DNA of 64,000 nt. It comes from Kroppenstedtia eburnea. Lineage in GTDB: Bacteria > Bacillota > Bacilli > Thermoactinomycetales > DSM-45169. This document shows positions 19,001 through 26,372 of the stretch, piece by piece. The stretch spans positions 3,501,000 through 3,564,999 of the forward strand of contig NZ_CP048103.1 in the NCBI RefSeq assembly GCF_013282215.1. The letters run 5' to 3'. The notes beneath the pieces are model-generated. The model searched no databases and was not told the DNA's origin. It worked only from the letters and a program-made list of their open reading frames with translations. The translations under genes and the position numbers were made by a program. Within the stretch, counting starts at the first letter, position 1. Each line of letters begins with the position of its first letter.

Positions 19001-19243
19001 TCAGCATTCATCACTGCCGCCGATCTTTCCTTCTCCATCCGCCAACAGACCGTCATCACGCAGAGTGATCAGATCCGCTTGGCTCAGTTCCTTCATGATT
19101 TCATAAAAGGTTTCCCGACGTCCCGGCGGAAGGTTTTGCACAAACCGGTTGATCTCCTCCGGGGATGCCTTGGGAGTGAAATGAGTCCCTCCGTGAAGGG
19201 CGAAGTGTCCCTCCCCGGTATCTCTCCGGTCTTTCGGTGTCAT
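19001..19243 (-). CDS. Hypothetical protein, 80 aa
   Basis: The ATG at 19243 follows AAAAGGAGGGGTTGTC, a strong ribosome site. The sequence begins MTPKDRRDTGEGHFALHGG and contains SPEEINRFVQNLPPGRRETFYEIMKEL written over a short helical region; it has no membrane segment. It is acidic at the C-terminus. I do not recognise the family. It is convergent with pbpG. Longer upstream starts are open but lack ribosome sites and cross a terminator hairpin. Confidence 0.7.
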   Translation of the reverse strand: MTPKDRRDTGEGHFALHGGTHFTPKASPEEINRFVQNLPPGRRETFYEIMKELSQADLITLRDDGLLADGEGKIGGSDEC

Positions 19244-19311
19244 GACAACCCCTCCTTTTCTGCTTAGCATGCTCCACAGAAGGGATCGCCAAAGATGGAA
19301 ACCACATGAAA

Positions 19312-19352
19312 AAGACACCAAAAGGGCGGGCTCATCGGCCCGCCCTTTTGGT
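19312..19352 (-). terminator. Terminator downstream of ywhD-like gene
   Basis: ACACCAAAAGGGCGGGC pairs perfectly with GCCCGCCCTTTTGGTGT across a six-base loop. It sits between two minus-strand genes. Confidence 0.75.
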
Positions 19353-19442
19353 GTCCTAGCAAGTTGGTTCCGTAACCTGGATCTAAGTGTACCCCACGTC
19401 ATCTCCCCGAACAAGGAGACCCGTCGATTGTTCACACAGCGT

Positions 19443-19943
19443 TCATGATTCCGCAGCCAAGGCTTCCTTCAATTCATCGGATGACCGCTTCCACATGTCC
19501 GGGTCATTCTCCATCAACAACCGGCGCAGGGCACCCCTTTCCACATCATTCAATTCCTCCACCCGGATCCGCCGCTTCAGGGCATCATCCATCCGGTTGA
19601 CGTGGTCCGCCAGATTTTTCCATCCCCGTCTGATTTCCCGGTTCACCCGCATCGTGCAGGCCGCCACACCGGCATAATAGGGTCCTTCCTCTTTGCGATC
19701 CACAGCCACCCAAACCACCCGGTATTCTGTTCCACCCGGGACTTCATCCGGGTTGCTCAAAAACTTGATTCCCCGCTCCACCCTGCTTTTGGCATGAATC
19801 AGGCCGAGGTCGATCCGGGCCTCATCCCCTTCGATCAGAACGGCGGAAAGATTGCTCAGATTGAGTGTACCCGTATGGTAACCACCGTGGGTGGTGGAGT
19901 CACCCCGAATGATGTTGAATTCCGATTTTTTATTTCTGCTCAC
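19443..19943 (-). CDS. ywhD: YwhD-family protein
   Basis: 166 residues from GTG 19943, preceded by GGGGGGAG. The N-terminal SEFNIIRGDSTTHGGYHTGTLNLSNLSAV resembles Bacillus YwhD in that it starts FNII and continues to an LxLxNLSPV-type strand, and the gene lies near pbpG-speE-speB as in Bacillus. The function is unknown. No membrane segments. The C-terminal 60 residues are helical and charged. The longer start (19985) is open but has no ribosome site. Confidence 0.75.
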   Translation of the reverse strand: MSRNKKSEFNIIRGDSTTHGGYHTGTLNLSNLSAVLIEGDEARIDLGLIHAKSRVERGIKFLSNPDEVPGGTEYRVVWVAVDRKEEGPYYAGVAACTMRVNREIRRGWKNLADHVNRMDDALKRRIRVEELNDVERGALRRLLMENDPDMWKRSSDELKEALAAES

Positions 19944-20002
19944 CGAACTCCCCCCTTTTTTGTATTGTATCTCAGGGCGCATCACCTTTCAAAAAGGGGA
20001 GC

Positions 20003-20205
20003 ACTAGAAGCGTTGTGATTTAGTGCGTTTAAAGGCGGTCGGGATTGAGTTTCACATGTCGTTTTCGTTGTTCTGACGATCCAAAATCACTCCATGTGAA
20101 ACCCAACCCTCCCTCCGATGTTTTTACCACGCTTCCAGGGCGTGGCTTGCATTGATTCAAGCCGTATGGTTTCCTTTGACACTTGAATGACCAGACATGC
20201 CCTAG
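20003..20205. repeat. Dispersed palindromic repeat with extended end (copy 5)
   Basis: Starts CTAGAAGCGTTGTGATTTAG, carries the hairpin arms, lacks the GACCGGG module, and ends with the longer terminus CTTGAATGACCAGACATGCCC followed by TAG. The terminal CTA (minus-strand TAG) is the stop codon of the kinase gene at 20202. Confidence 0.85.
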
Positions 20206-21959
20206 AAACTTCTCAACATATTGACCCGTTCCACCACTTCACTCCGGTTGAGATTGGGAACCAGGGGCACCTGTTCCGGCTCCGGCGGGCTTTCCTCCTC
20301 CCGCACCGGTTGCCTCAGAGGCATGTGGATGTTAAAGGTGGTGCCGCGCCCCGGTTGACTTGTCACATGAATCTGCCCTCCGTGCTCCGATATAATGCGA
20401 TGGCAGATGGAAAGTCCCATTCCGGTCCCATCCCCTTTGGTGCTGAAAAAGGGATCAAAGATGCGGGACATATGTTCCGGAGGGATCCCGCTGCCGCTGT
20501 CCCGGACACGGACCACAACCCGGTCTCCCGCCTCTTTCCAACCGACGCTGACCATCCCCTTGCTTTTGAGGGATTCCAGACCGTTTTGCACCAGATTGAT
20601 CAAAACTTGCTTCAGTTGCTCCGTGTCCGCTTCGACAATCACCGGAGAAGCCGGAGGCCGGGGGACCAATTCATGTCCCATCAAAATGGCCCGGGGGTTG
20701 AGGAGCTGCAGGACATCATCGATCAATCGATCCAGGTTGAACAGGGTATGCCGGACCGGCCGGGATTCGCTCAGGTGCAAGAACTGTTTCAACAGATCGT
20801 TGATCCGATCGATCTCAGGGAGGATCACGGACTCCCATTTTTTCACTTCCGGAGATTCCGCCGCCGAGATCTGGATAAAACCGCGGATGGAGGTCAGGGG
20901 GTTGCGGATCTCATGGGCCAACCCCGCCGCCAGCAGACCGACGGCAGACAACTTCTCCAGGTGGCGCCGCTGTTCTTCCTCCCGGTGCCGGATCCGGGTT
21001 TGCTCAATGGACAGCCGGTATTCCGCCAGCCGGATCAGTTCGGCTCCATTTTGGGCATCCATCGGATAGGAAGCTGTACCGAGACAGTAGTGGACCCTGC
21101 ATCGTTCCGACCGAAAACCATTGATCACCTGTTCCACCGTATCCAGAATGAGGCGCATGGTGGAATCATCCCCCATCAGCCCGATGGCGAACTGATCCCC
21201 GTCATAGCGTGCCACCTGTGCATAGGGAGGGAGTTTCTTTTTCATTTCCCGTGCGATCCCGATCAGCAGTTGGTCCCCGGCATCGACTCCTTCCTTCGTG
21301 TTTACCTGCCGGAAGTCGACCAAGTCGACACAGATCACATGATAAGCTTGTTCTGCCGCCAAACAACGGGACAAACTTTTGGTCACTTGTTCCTGAAAGC
21401 CACCGAAATTGTACATGCCGGTCAAATAGTCTCTCCGGGAAATCTCCTTCAGTTCATCGATGTGGGAATGAAGACGGGTGTGGGCATCTTCCACCTTCCG
21501 AAGGAGCTTTCTGTTTTCCTCCTTCAAGTCATCCCACCGGCGCTGCACACGGCGAAGGTAGATACCCAACCACGCGGAACAGGCGAAGAGGGTGATCTCA
21601 CCCAGCAGGCGAAAGTAATCTTCTCCCGCCGCAGCACCGAAACCCACCCATTCGTACACCAAGAAAAAACAGATGGCGGAAACCACGGTGGTTTCTGTGG
21701 ATAAACGATCATGTAAGAGGGCCAGCACCACAAGGTAAACCCACAGAAAGGACACATCCCCGGTCAGACGGTCCGAGACCGCCAACAGAAGGAGCACGAT
21801 CAACGGATACAGCAGAAAAGGGAACTTCGGAGCCCATTTGCGTCTCATCCAAAGCATCAGCAGCAGGATTCCCAGGGCGACCCCGGTTGTGAACCACCTC
21901 AGCTCCGGTTCGAAAAGCCACGGAGCCATTGCTCCAAGGGCTTCATACCTGTTTGCCAA
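20202..21959 (-). CDS. Membrane GGDEF-like/histidine kinase fusion
   Basis: 585 residues from TTG 21959, which follows GGGGGG by seven bases. Five or six membrane segments occupy the first 140 residues, then a coiled coil. A GGDEF-like domain (RRDYLTGMYNFGGF) follows, with the signature changed to YDGDQF, so diguanylate cyclase activity is unlikely. Last comes a histidine kinase core: the H box GLAHEIRNPLTSIRGF, N box NLVQNGLES, and G boxes DSGSGIPPEH and GTGMGLSIC. The H box closely resembles sporulation kinases (KinA-E class) that feed Spo0F. No response regulator is adjacent, as for orphan sporulation kinases. The stop codon lies in the edge of a dispersed repeat. Confidence 0.85.
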   Translation of the reverse strand: MANRYEALGAMAPWLFEPELRWFTTGVALGILLLMLWMRRKWAPKFPFLLYPLIVLLLLAVSDRLTGDVSFLWVYLVVLALLHDRLSTETTVVSAICFFLVYEWVGFGAAAGEDYFRLLGEITLFACSAWLGIYLRRVQRRWDDLKEENRKLLRKVEDAHTRLHSHIDELKEISRRDYLTGMYNFGGFQEQVTKSLSRCLAAEQAYHVICVDLVDFRQVNTKEGVDAGDQLLIGIAREMKKKLPPYAQVARYDGDQFAIGLMGDDSTMRLILDTVEQVINGFRSERCRVHYCLGTASYPMDAQNGAELIRLAEYRLSIEQTRIRHREEEQRRHLEKLSAVGLLAAGLAHEIRNPLTSIRGFIQISAAESPEVKKWESVILPEIDRINDLLKQFLHLSESRPVRHTLFNLDRLIDDVLQLLNPRAILMGHELVPRPPASPVIVEADTEQLKQVLINLVQNGLESLKSKGMVSVGWKEAGDRVVVRVRDSGSGIPPEHMSRIFDPFFSTKGDGTGMGLSICHRIISEHGGQIHVTSQPGRGTTFNIHMPLRQPVREEESPPEPEQVPLVPNLNRSEVVERVNMLRSF

Positions 21960-22107
21960 GTTTGAACCCCCCATTTTTTCCAATCGGCGATTCAGGTTGT
22001 ATCCTTAACAACGGTTTTACTTCCCCGTCCGCTTTTTTCTCTCGTGGCAGATTGCCGATGAAATCAAATTATGATTCCATGTTCGCTCCCATTTTTCCTT
22101 CCTGAAA

Positions 22108-22152
22108 ATCAGCATTCGACAAAACCTATCAAATACTGATATAAATTTCTCT
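22108..22152 (+). promoter_or_regulatory. Possible sigma-A promoter for a structured RNA
   Basis: TCGACA and TATAAA are separated by 18 bases on the plus strand, just upstream of the candidate RNA. Weak match at the -35. Confidence 0.35.
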
Positions 22153-22370
22153 CCTTCCTTTGTGTTAAAATCCGAATTGGAAATATTCTAACCCGGATTC
22201 CTGTTTATGTATTTCTTCGGGTTTAACAAAGAACTGGATGGCAACTACGGGAAGAGCGCCCACCAAGCGGGGGGAATATGAGCATCTGATGGCCGGTCCC
22301 CGAACCGGAAACCATCCACCCCTTGTCCGCAAAACAGCCCCCTCTTTCCCCGGGGGCTGTTGTTTTTTAT
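22150..22370 (+). ncRNA. Candidate structured RNA ending in an intrinsic terminator
   Basis: About 220 bases run from a possible promoter to a strong plus-strand terminator with no clear gene. Pairings visible by eye: CTTTGTGTTAAA near 22160 with TTTAACAAAG near 22232, CTGGATGG near 22243 with CCATCCA near 22313, and CCGGT-ccccga-ACCGG inside. It does not match any riboswitch or housekeeping RNA I can name. A 24-codon frame (22207-22281, MYFFGFNKELDGNYGKSAHQ...) lies inside but lacks a ribosome site. Confidence 0.35.
22334..22368 (+). terminator. Strong intrinsic terminator
   Basis: ACAGCCCCC and GGGGGCTGT close a short loop, followed by TGTTTTTT. No protein-coding gene with a ribosome site precedes it on this strand. 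Confidence 0.85.
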
Positions 22371-22472
22371 CGTTCTCCTTTCCCGACCCTCTGTGACCTT
22401 CTCTCTGTAAATATTCGTCAAGTCTCACGTGACTGCCAACACTCCGGCATCCGGAAGCGCAGATCCACCCGC

Positions 22473-22714
22473 TCTGGAAGCGTTGTGATTTGGTTCTGGC
22501 TGGGTCGGTCGGGATTGGGTTTCACATGTCGTTTTCGTTGTTCTTACGATCCAAAATCACTCCATGTGAAACCCAACCCTCCCATAGCGTGACCGGGGAG
22601 CGAAGCGACCCTGGGCACGACTTGTGCCCTATGGGTATGACGATGTTTTCACCACGTTTTCCAGGGTGTGGCTTCTTTGAGGCACCGGGCACTTGAATCA
22701 CCAGACACACCCTA
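22473..22714. repeat. Dispersed palindromic repeat (copy 6)
   Basis: Starts TCTGGAAGCGTTGTGATTTG, includes the hairpin, one CATAGCGTGACCGGGGAGCG unit, GTGCCCTATGGGTATGACG, and the extended terminus CTTGAATCACCAGACACACC. The terminal CTA provides the stop of the gene at 22712. Confidence 0.87.
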
Positions 22715-23365
22715 AACCATCCGACCGATCCAACGGGGGGCTTGTTCCTTCTTCTGTTCCCCAGGATCCCCCTGTGCCTCTTCCTGCCAACGATACAGAA
22801 CCCGTTGACTCCCTCCCTTCGGTCTTTTCCCGGGCCTGGTTGCCGAAAAGGCATCCACTCCTTCCCGGACCGCCGCCGTTGTCCATTGCTCCCGACCGTC
22901 GGGTGGAGACTCTCCCCCGCCTTGCCAATGGACCATCATTCCGTTGGCGGCAGGCTCGTACACCGGCGGCTCCGGACTCTTCCACAGATTGTTGTAGCGC
23001 TGCCGGGCCAGGGGCGTCCGCTCATGTTCCTCCAAGAGCGTATGTACGATGGTATCCTTCAAAATCGTTTTGATTTCCTCACTGCGATACCCGTTGTCCA
23101 CATCCTCCACCCACTCAAACACGGGACCATCCTCTTCCGTAAAGGTCACGTTTCGCTGAGTGGGGGACAATTCCTTCATTGAGGTGAGCCGTTCCCGGAA
23201 GGAATCGGCATCACAGATCGTGTCCAGCGGAAAGTAGATTCCTTTCAAATAGGACTGAATGCAGTATTTAACCAGCAACGGAAACTGTCCTCTGGGCAGG
23301 ATATCATACCAGTTGCGAAGAAAACGGTCTTTCTTTCCGAGGTAAACCCCCACGGTGATCGCCAT
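22712..23365 (-). CDS. Unknown protein, 217 aa, possible ribbon-helix-helix N-terminus
   Basis: Start ATG 23365; the ribosome site (AAAGGCGG) is moderate. I do not recognise the family. The first 45 residues follow a strand-helix-helix order (ITVGVYL, DRFLRNWYDIL, FPLLVKYCIQSYL) that could be a ribbon-helix-helix DNA-binding fold like those of plasmid ParR proteins, but this is only a pattern impression. The middle is acidic and helical. The C-terminal 80 residues are rich in Gly, Pro, Glu, Gln and Arg and look disordered. Its stop codon TAG lies in the edge of a dispersed repeat, which may have trimmed or extended the tail. Confidence 0.6.
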   Translation of the reverse strand: MAITVGVYLGKKDRFLRNWYDILPRGQFPLLVKYCIQSYLKGIYFPLDTICDADSFRERLTSMKELSPTQRNVTFTEEDGPVFEWVEDVDNGYRSEEIKTILKDTIVHTLLEEHERTPLARQRYNNLWKSPEPPVYEPAANGMMVHWQGGGESPPDGREQWTTAAVREGVDAFSATRPGKRPKGGSQRVLYRWQEEAQGDPGEQKKEQAPRWIGRMV

Positions 23366-23443
23366 TCTGCTGACCCGCCTTTCATGGATTGGGATCAGGC
23401 GTGCTGACCAGCTGTTTTTTGGGTGTGGAAACCGTGTTCCGCC

Positions 23444-23506
23444 GCGCGACCGTTGCACCCGCAGGGCACAAGTCGCGCCGGGACACGACTCCCTGTCCTT
23501 TTCCAG
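23444..23506. repeat. Fragment of dispersed repeat (copy 7)
   Basis: Only the CCGCAGGGCACAAGTCGCGC stretch with CCGGGACACGACTCC remains; hairpin and termini are lost. Confidence 0.5.
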
Positions 23507-23718
23507 TTGATCAACAGTCCTGGATTGGGTTGGGGATTCCGTCCGGCCGTCGGCCGGAACGGAACCGGAACCGGAAAACAGGCAAAGAAGGTGGCGCTGC
23601 ATTTTTTTCTCTCCATTCCGCCGCGAACCCTTCTTTTGGTAAATATACTATCAATGGCTTGCCTGCATCGTCAACAGAATATTTTGTCGAATATGGACAA
23701 GTTCTCCCGGAACCTGGA

Positions 23719-24510
23719 TCACCTGATGATCCGCCGATGGTTGTTCAGGATTCGCCGATACAAGGACGGATTTTCGATCTTGCTGAACATGCGGAAGTAA
23801 GGACGGGTGTTCACTTCAAAAATCCACGGCTTGCCCACCCCGTCCAACCCCACATCGATCCCCAACTCCTTCAGCCCCGGAAAACGCCGCTCCAAAACGT
23901 CTGCGGTCAAATACGAGATTTTTGCCAACTCCCGCATGATTTTCTCGGGAAAGATCCCTTCTCCATCCATGGCTTGCAGAGCTTTTTTCATCTCCATGGG
24001 TTGACCGCCTTTACAGTGATTGGTGACAAACCGCCCCCGGGCGGCCACCTTTGCCACCATGCCGCTGAGGACCCATCGATTCCCGGGCTTTTGCAACAAA
24101 ATCCGGATATCGAAGGGCCTCCCTTCGATTGTGGCCAACTCCACCCCTTCCTGCAAAATATACCTGCGGGAGGGGGACAGAAGTTTTCCCACCGTCCGAC
24201 CCAAGTTCCCTTCCTCCACCATCCGGCAGTTCTTTCGAAAACAGATCTCAAACCGGTGGGCGAGCTTCCGGATCCGGATAATTCCGGAACCACCTCCTCC
24301 TTTATCCGGTTTTACAAATACGGAGGGGGATTGCCTCAACATTTTTTTTATGTTTTCTTCAGAATACCAGACAGTTTCCGGCAGACAGGAGCGCAGATGG
24401 GGGTGTTGCCACATCACAACGTGTTTCATGCCTTTGCTGGCGATCTGACGGTATTTTCGCTTACGCTTCACCACAGCCACCTCTTCCGTCTCATCGGCTT
24501 GTCGCGACAC
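23719..24510 (-). CDS. YheCD-type ATP-grasp protein (spore coat associated)
   Basis: 263 residues. The ATP-grasp pattern is visible: VFVKPDKGGGGSGI (ATP-binding lysine and glycine loop) near residue 68, RPFDIRILLQ near residue 135, and WIFEVNTRPYF near residue 230 with the metal-binding Glu and Asn. This matches the YheC/YheD family encoded in endospore formers and annotated as spore coat associated; the substrate is unknown. The GTG start has AAGGGGG about 12 bases upstream. Bacillus proteins are longer (about 360-450), with an N-terminal domain missing here. Confidence 0.85.
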   Translation of the reverse strand: MSRQADETEEVAVVKRKRKYRQIASKGMKHVVMWQHPHLRSCLPETVWYSEENIKKMLRQSPSVFVKPDKGGGGSGIIRIRKLAHRFEICFRKNCRMVEEGNLGRTVGKLLSPSRRYILQEGVELATIEGRPFDIRILLQKPGNRWVLSGMVAKVAARGRFVTNHCKGGQPMEMKKALQAMDGEGIFPEKIMRELAKISYLTADVLERRFPGLKELGIDVGLDGVGKPWIFEVNTRPYFRMFSKIENPSLYRRILNNHRRIIR

Positions 24511-24551
24511 TGTCAGTCTATTCCCCCTTCGGTTGTTCAGGAAGGGTTTTT

Positions 24552-24571
24552 CCGCCCAAAATTGCGGAATG
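24552..24571. promoter_or_regulatory. Inverted repeat before secreted peptidase gene, possible operator
   Basis: TTCCGC-ccaaaatt-GCGGAA lies just upstream of TGTTAAAAT, a plausible extended -10 for the plus-strand gene at 24628. It could be an operator; no regulator is known. Confidence 0.3.
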
Positions 24572-24627
24572 TGTTAAAATGTAAAAGCAAACACCCTTAA
24601 GTTCACCATGGAAGGGATGGTGAAAAA

Positions 24628-25497
24628 ATGCGCAAAAAACATCCCTCTCGTATAAAATCTTTCAGCTTGTGGTTTCTCTTGTTCATCCTGTTGCTCACAT
24701 TTCTCAGTCCCCAGGGCAAGATGTTTGCCCAGCCTGTTCTCCATAAAGGAAATCAAGTGTTGGAAAGCTGGCGCTTCCGGGATTACCAACAATGGTCCGG
24801 AAAAAATGTGATCGTAACCTATCATTCCGGATTCCGGAACCAGGCAAAGTTGGTGGCACAAGAGATGGATCGGGTCCTCGCCGGTTTTGAGAAGGAGTAT
24901 GGATTTGACCCGGGCCGGCCTGTTCCCGTCTTTCTCTTTCCGGACCGGACCTCCCTGCAGGATCACTTTTCCTGGGATGAGGATCAAAGTGCCACGGGAG
25001 TCTACTTTTCCGGTGCGATCTATCTTCTGAATCCCCAGGTGTGGAGCGAAGAGTTTCCTTCTGCCGAGTTGGAGCCGACACGCTGGGCTCTCCTCTTCCA
25101 TAAGCAGGGACCCCTCTACCACGAAACGGCCCATTTCTATCTGGACCGGTACACCGGTGGCAATTATCCTCTCTGGTATACTGAGGCTTTCGCTCAATGG
25201 GTGGAATACCGGGAGCTCGGCTATCAATGGGTGGTCCCGGCGAACGATCTGTCCCGGCATCCGCTCTATGAATATCGGGAACTGGCGGACCGCTTCCAGC
25301 AGCTTCCCAACCAGGCTCTCGCCTATCGACAATCCTTTCTGTGGCTCCGTTGGATGGTGGAGGCCCATGGGGACTCCTCCCTCGACCGCCTCCACCACCG
25401 ACTCTCCCGGGGAATTCCTTTTGATTCCGCCTGGAAACAGGTCTTTGGAAGCTCTCCCGGGGAATCCTTTGAAGAATGGCGCCGACAGACAACCTAA
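24628..25497 (+). CDS. Secreted HExxH metallopeptidase (peptidase MA-like)
   Basis: 289 residues. The N-terminus (RKKHPSRIK, then a hydrophobic stretch and MFAQP) is a Sec signal peptide. The zinc motif HETAH lies near residue 162, and a downstream Glu in WYTEAFAQWVEY near residue 190 is the expected third ligand, the gluzincin arrangement of peptidase MA-like proteins. It should act outside the membrane; the substrate is unknown. The tail ERSLxxW-type end (ESFEEWRRQTT) is typical. The TAA stop is followed at once by TAG of a dispersed repeat. Confidence 0.85.
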   Translation: MRKKHPSRIKSFSLWFLLFILLLTFLSPQGKMFAQPVLHKGNQVLESWRFRDYQQWSGKNVIVTYHSGFRNQAKLVAQEMDRVLAGFEKEYGFDPGRPVPVFLFPDRTSLQDHFSWDEDQSATGVYFSGAIYLLNPQVWSEEFPSAELEPTRWALLFHKQGPLYHETAHFYLDRYTGGNYPLWYTEAFAQWVEYRELGYQWVVPANDLSRHPLYEYRELADRFQQLPNQALAYRQSFLWLRWMVEAHGDSSLDRLHHRLSRGIPFDSAWKQVFGSSPGESFEEWRRQTT

Positions 25498-25631
25498 TAG
25501 TGTTGTGATTTAGTGCGTTCTTGGACGGTCGGGATTGGGTTTCACATGTCCTTCCGTTGTTCTTACGAGCCAAAGTCACTCCATGTGAAACCCAACCCTC
25601 CCTCGGATGAATCTATTCACAACGCTTCCAA
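25498..25631. repeat. Dispersed palindromic repeat, short form (copy 8)
   Basis: TAGTGTTGTGATTTAGTGCG, hairpin arms GGGTTTCACATG and CATGTGAAACCC, end TTCACAACGCTTCCA. No GACCGGG module. It abuts the stop of the peptidase gene and ends 28 bases before walR. Confidence 0.88.
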
Positions 25632-25659
25632 TTTTTCAGATGACAGGGGTGTAAAGATC

Positions 25660-26367
25660 ATGGCTGCCAAAATCCTCGTCGTAGAAGACGAGAAGCCGAT
25701 TGCCGACATTTTGCAATTCAACCTGAGCAAAGAAGGGTTTGAAGTGGAGTGCATCCATGACGGGGATGAAGCCTTGAAACGAATCCACGAGGAACCCCCG
25801 GACCTGATCCTGCTGGATCTGATGCTTCCGGGAACAGACGGCATCGAAATCTGCCGCAAAGTCCGGGAGAAATACCGGATGCCGATCATTATGGTCACCG
25901 CCAAGGACTCTGAAGTGGACAAAGTGCTGGGATTGGAACTGGGAGCGGATGACTATGTCACCAAACCCTTCAGCAACCGGGAACTGTTGGCCCGGATCAA
26001 GGCCAATCTGCGCCGGGTCCGGGACCACGGAGAATCCTCCACCGATCCCGGCGATCAGGTTCAGGTGGGATCACTGACGATCGATCAGGGGAGTTATCTC
26101 GTCACCAAGCATCAAAAAACGCTGGATCTGACCCACCGGGAATTTGAACTTCTCCTCTATATGGCCAAACATGTCAACCAGGTCCTGACCCGTGAACATC
26201 TGTTGCAATCCGTGTGGGGATATGATTACTTCGGTGATGTCCGCACCGTGGATGTGACGATTCGACGCCTGCGGGAGAAAATTGAACAGGATCCCAGTCA
26301 GCCCCAGTACATCATCACCCGGCGCGGGATCGGCTACACCATGCGGGATCCCGGAACCGACCGGTGA
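25660..26367 (+). CDS. walR: Essential response regulator WalR (YycF)
   Basis: 235 residues from ATG 25660 with AGGGGTG upstream. OmpR/PhoB class: a receiver domain with acidic pocket VVEDE, phosphoryl Asp in LLDLMLPG (residue about 54) and Lys in YVTKPFS. A winged-helix domain follows, with [15 protein letters not shown] and the recognition helix region [13 protein letters not shown]. It regulates cell-wall hydrolase genes. It heads the walRKHIJ-htrC operon as in Bacillus. A dispersed repeat ends 28 bases upstream, so the promoter must be inside or beyond that repeat. Confidence 0.96.
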   Translation: MAAKILVVEDEKPIADILQFNLSKEGFEVECIHDGDEALKRIHEEPPDLILLDLMLPGTDGIEICRKVREKYRMPIIMVTAKDSEVDKVLGLELGADDYVTKPFSNRELLARIKANLRRVRDHGESSTDPGDQVQVGSLTIDQGSYLVTKHQKTLDLTHREFELLLYMAKHVNQVLTREHLLQSVWGYDYFGDVRTVDVTIRRLREKIEQDPSQPQYIITRRGIGYTMRDPGTDR

Positions 26368-26372
26368 ACCCT

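Noticed and set aside
19244..19435. Upstream extension of the 80-aa protein to 144 residues
   Set aside because: It crosses a perfect terminator hairpin and lacks a ribosome site; the internal ATG has AAAAGGAGGGG.
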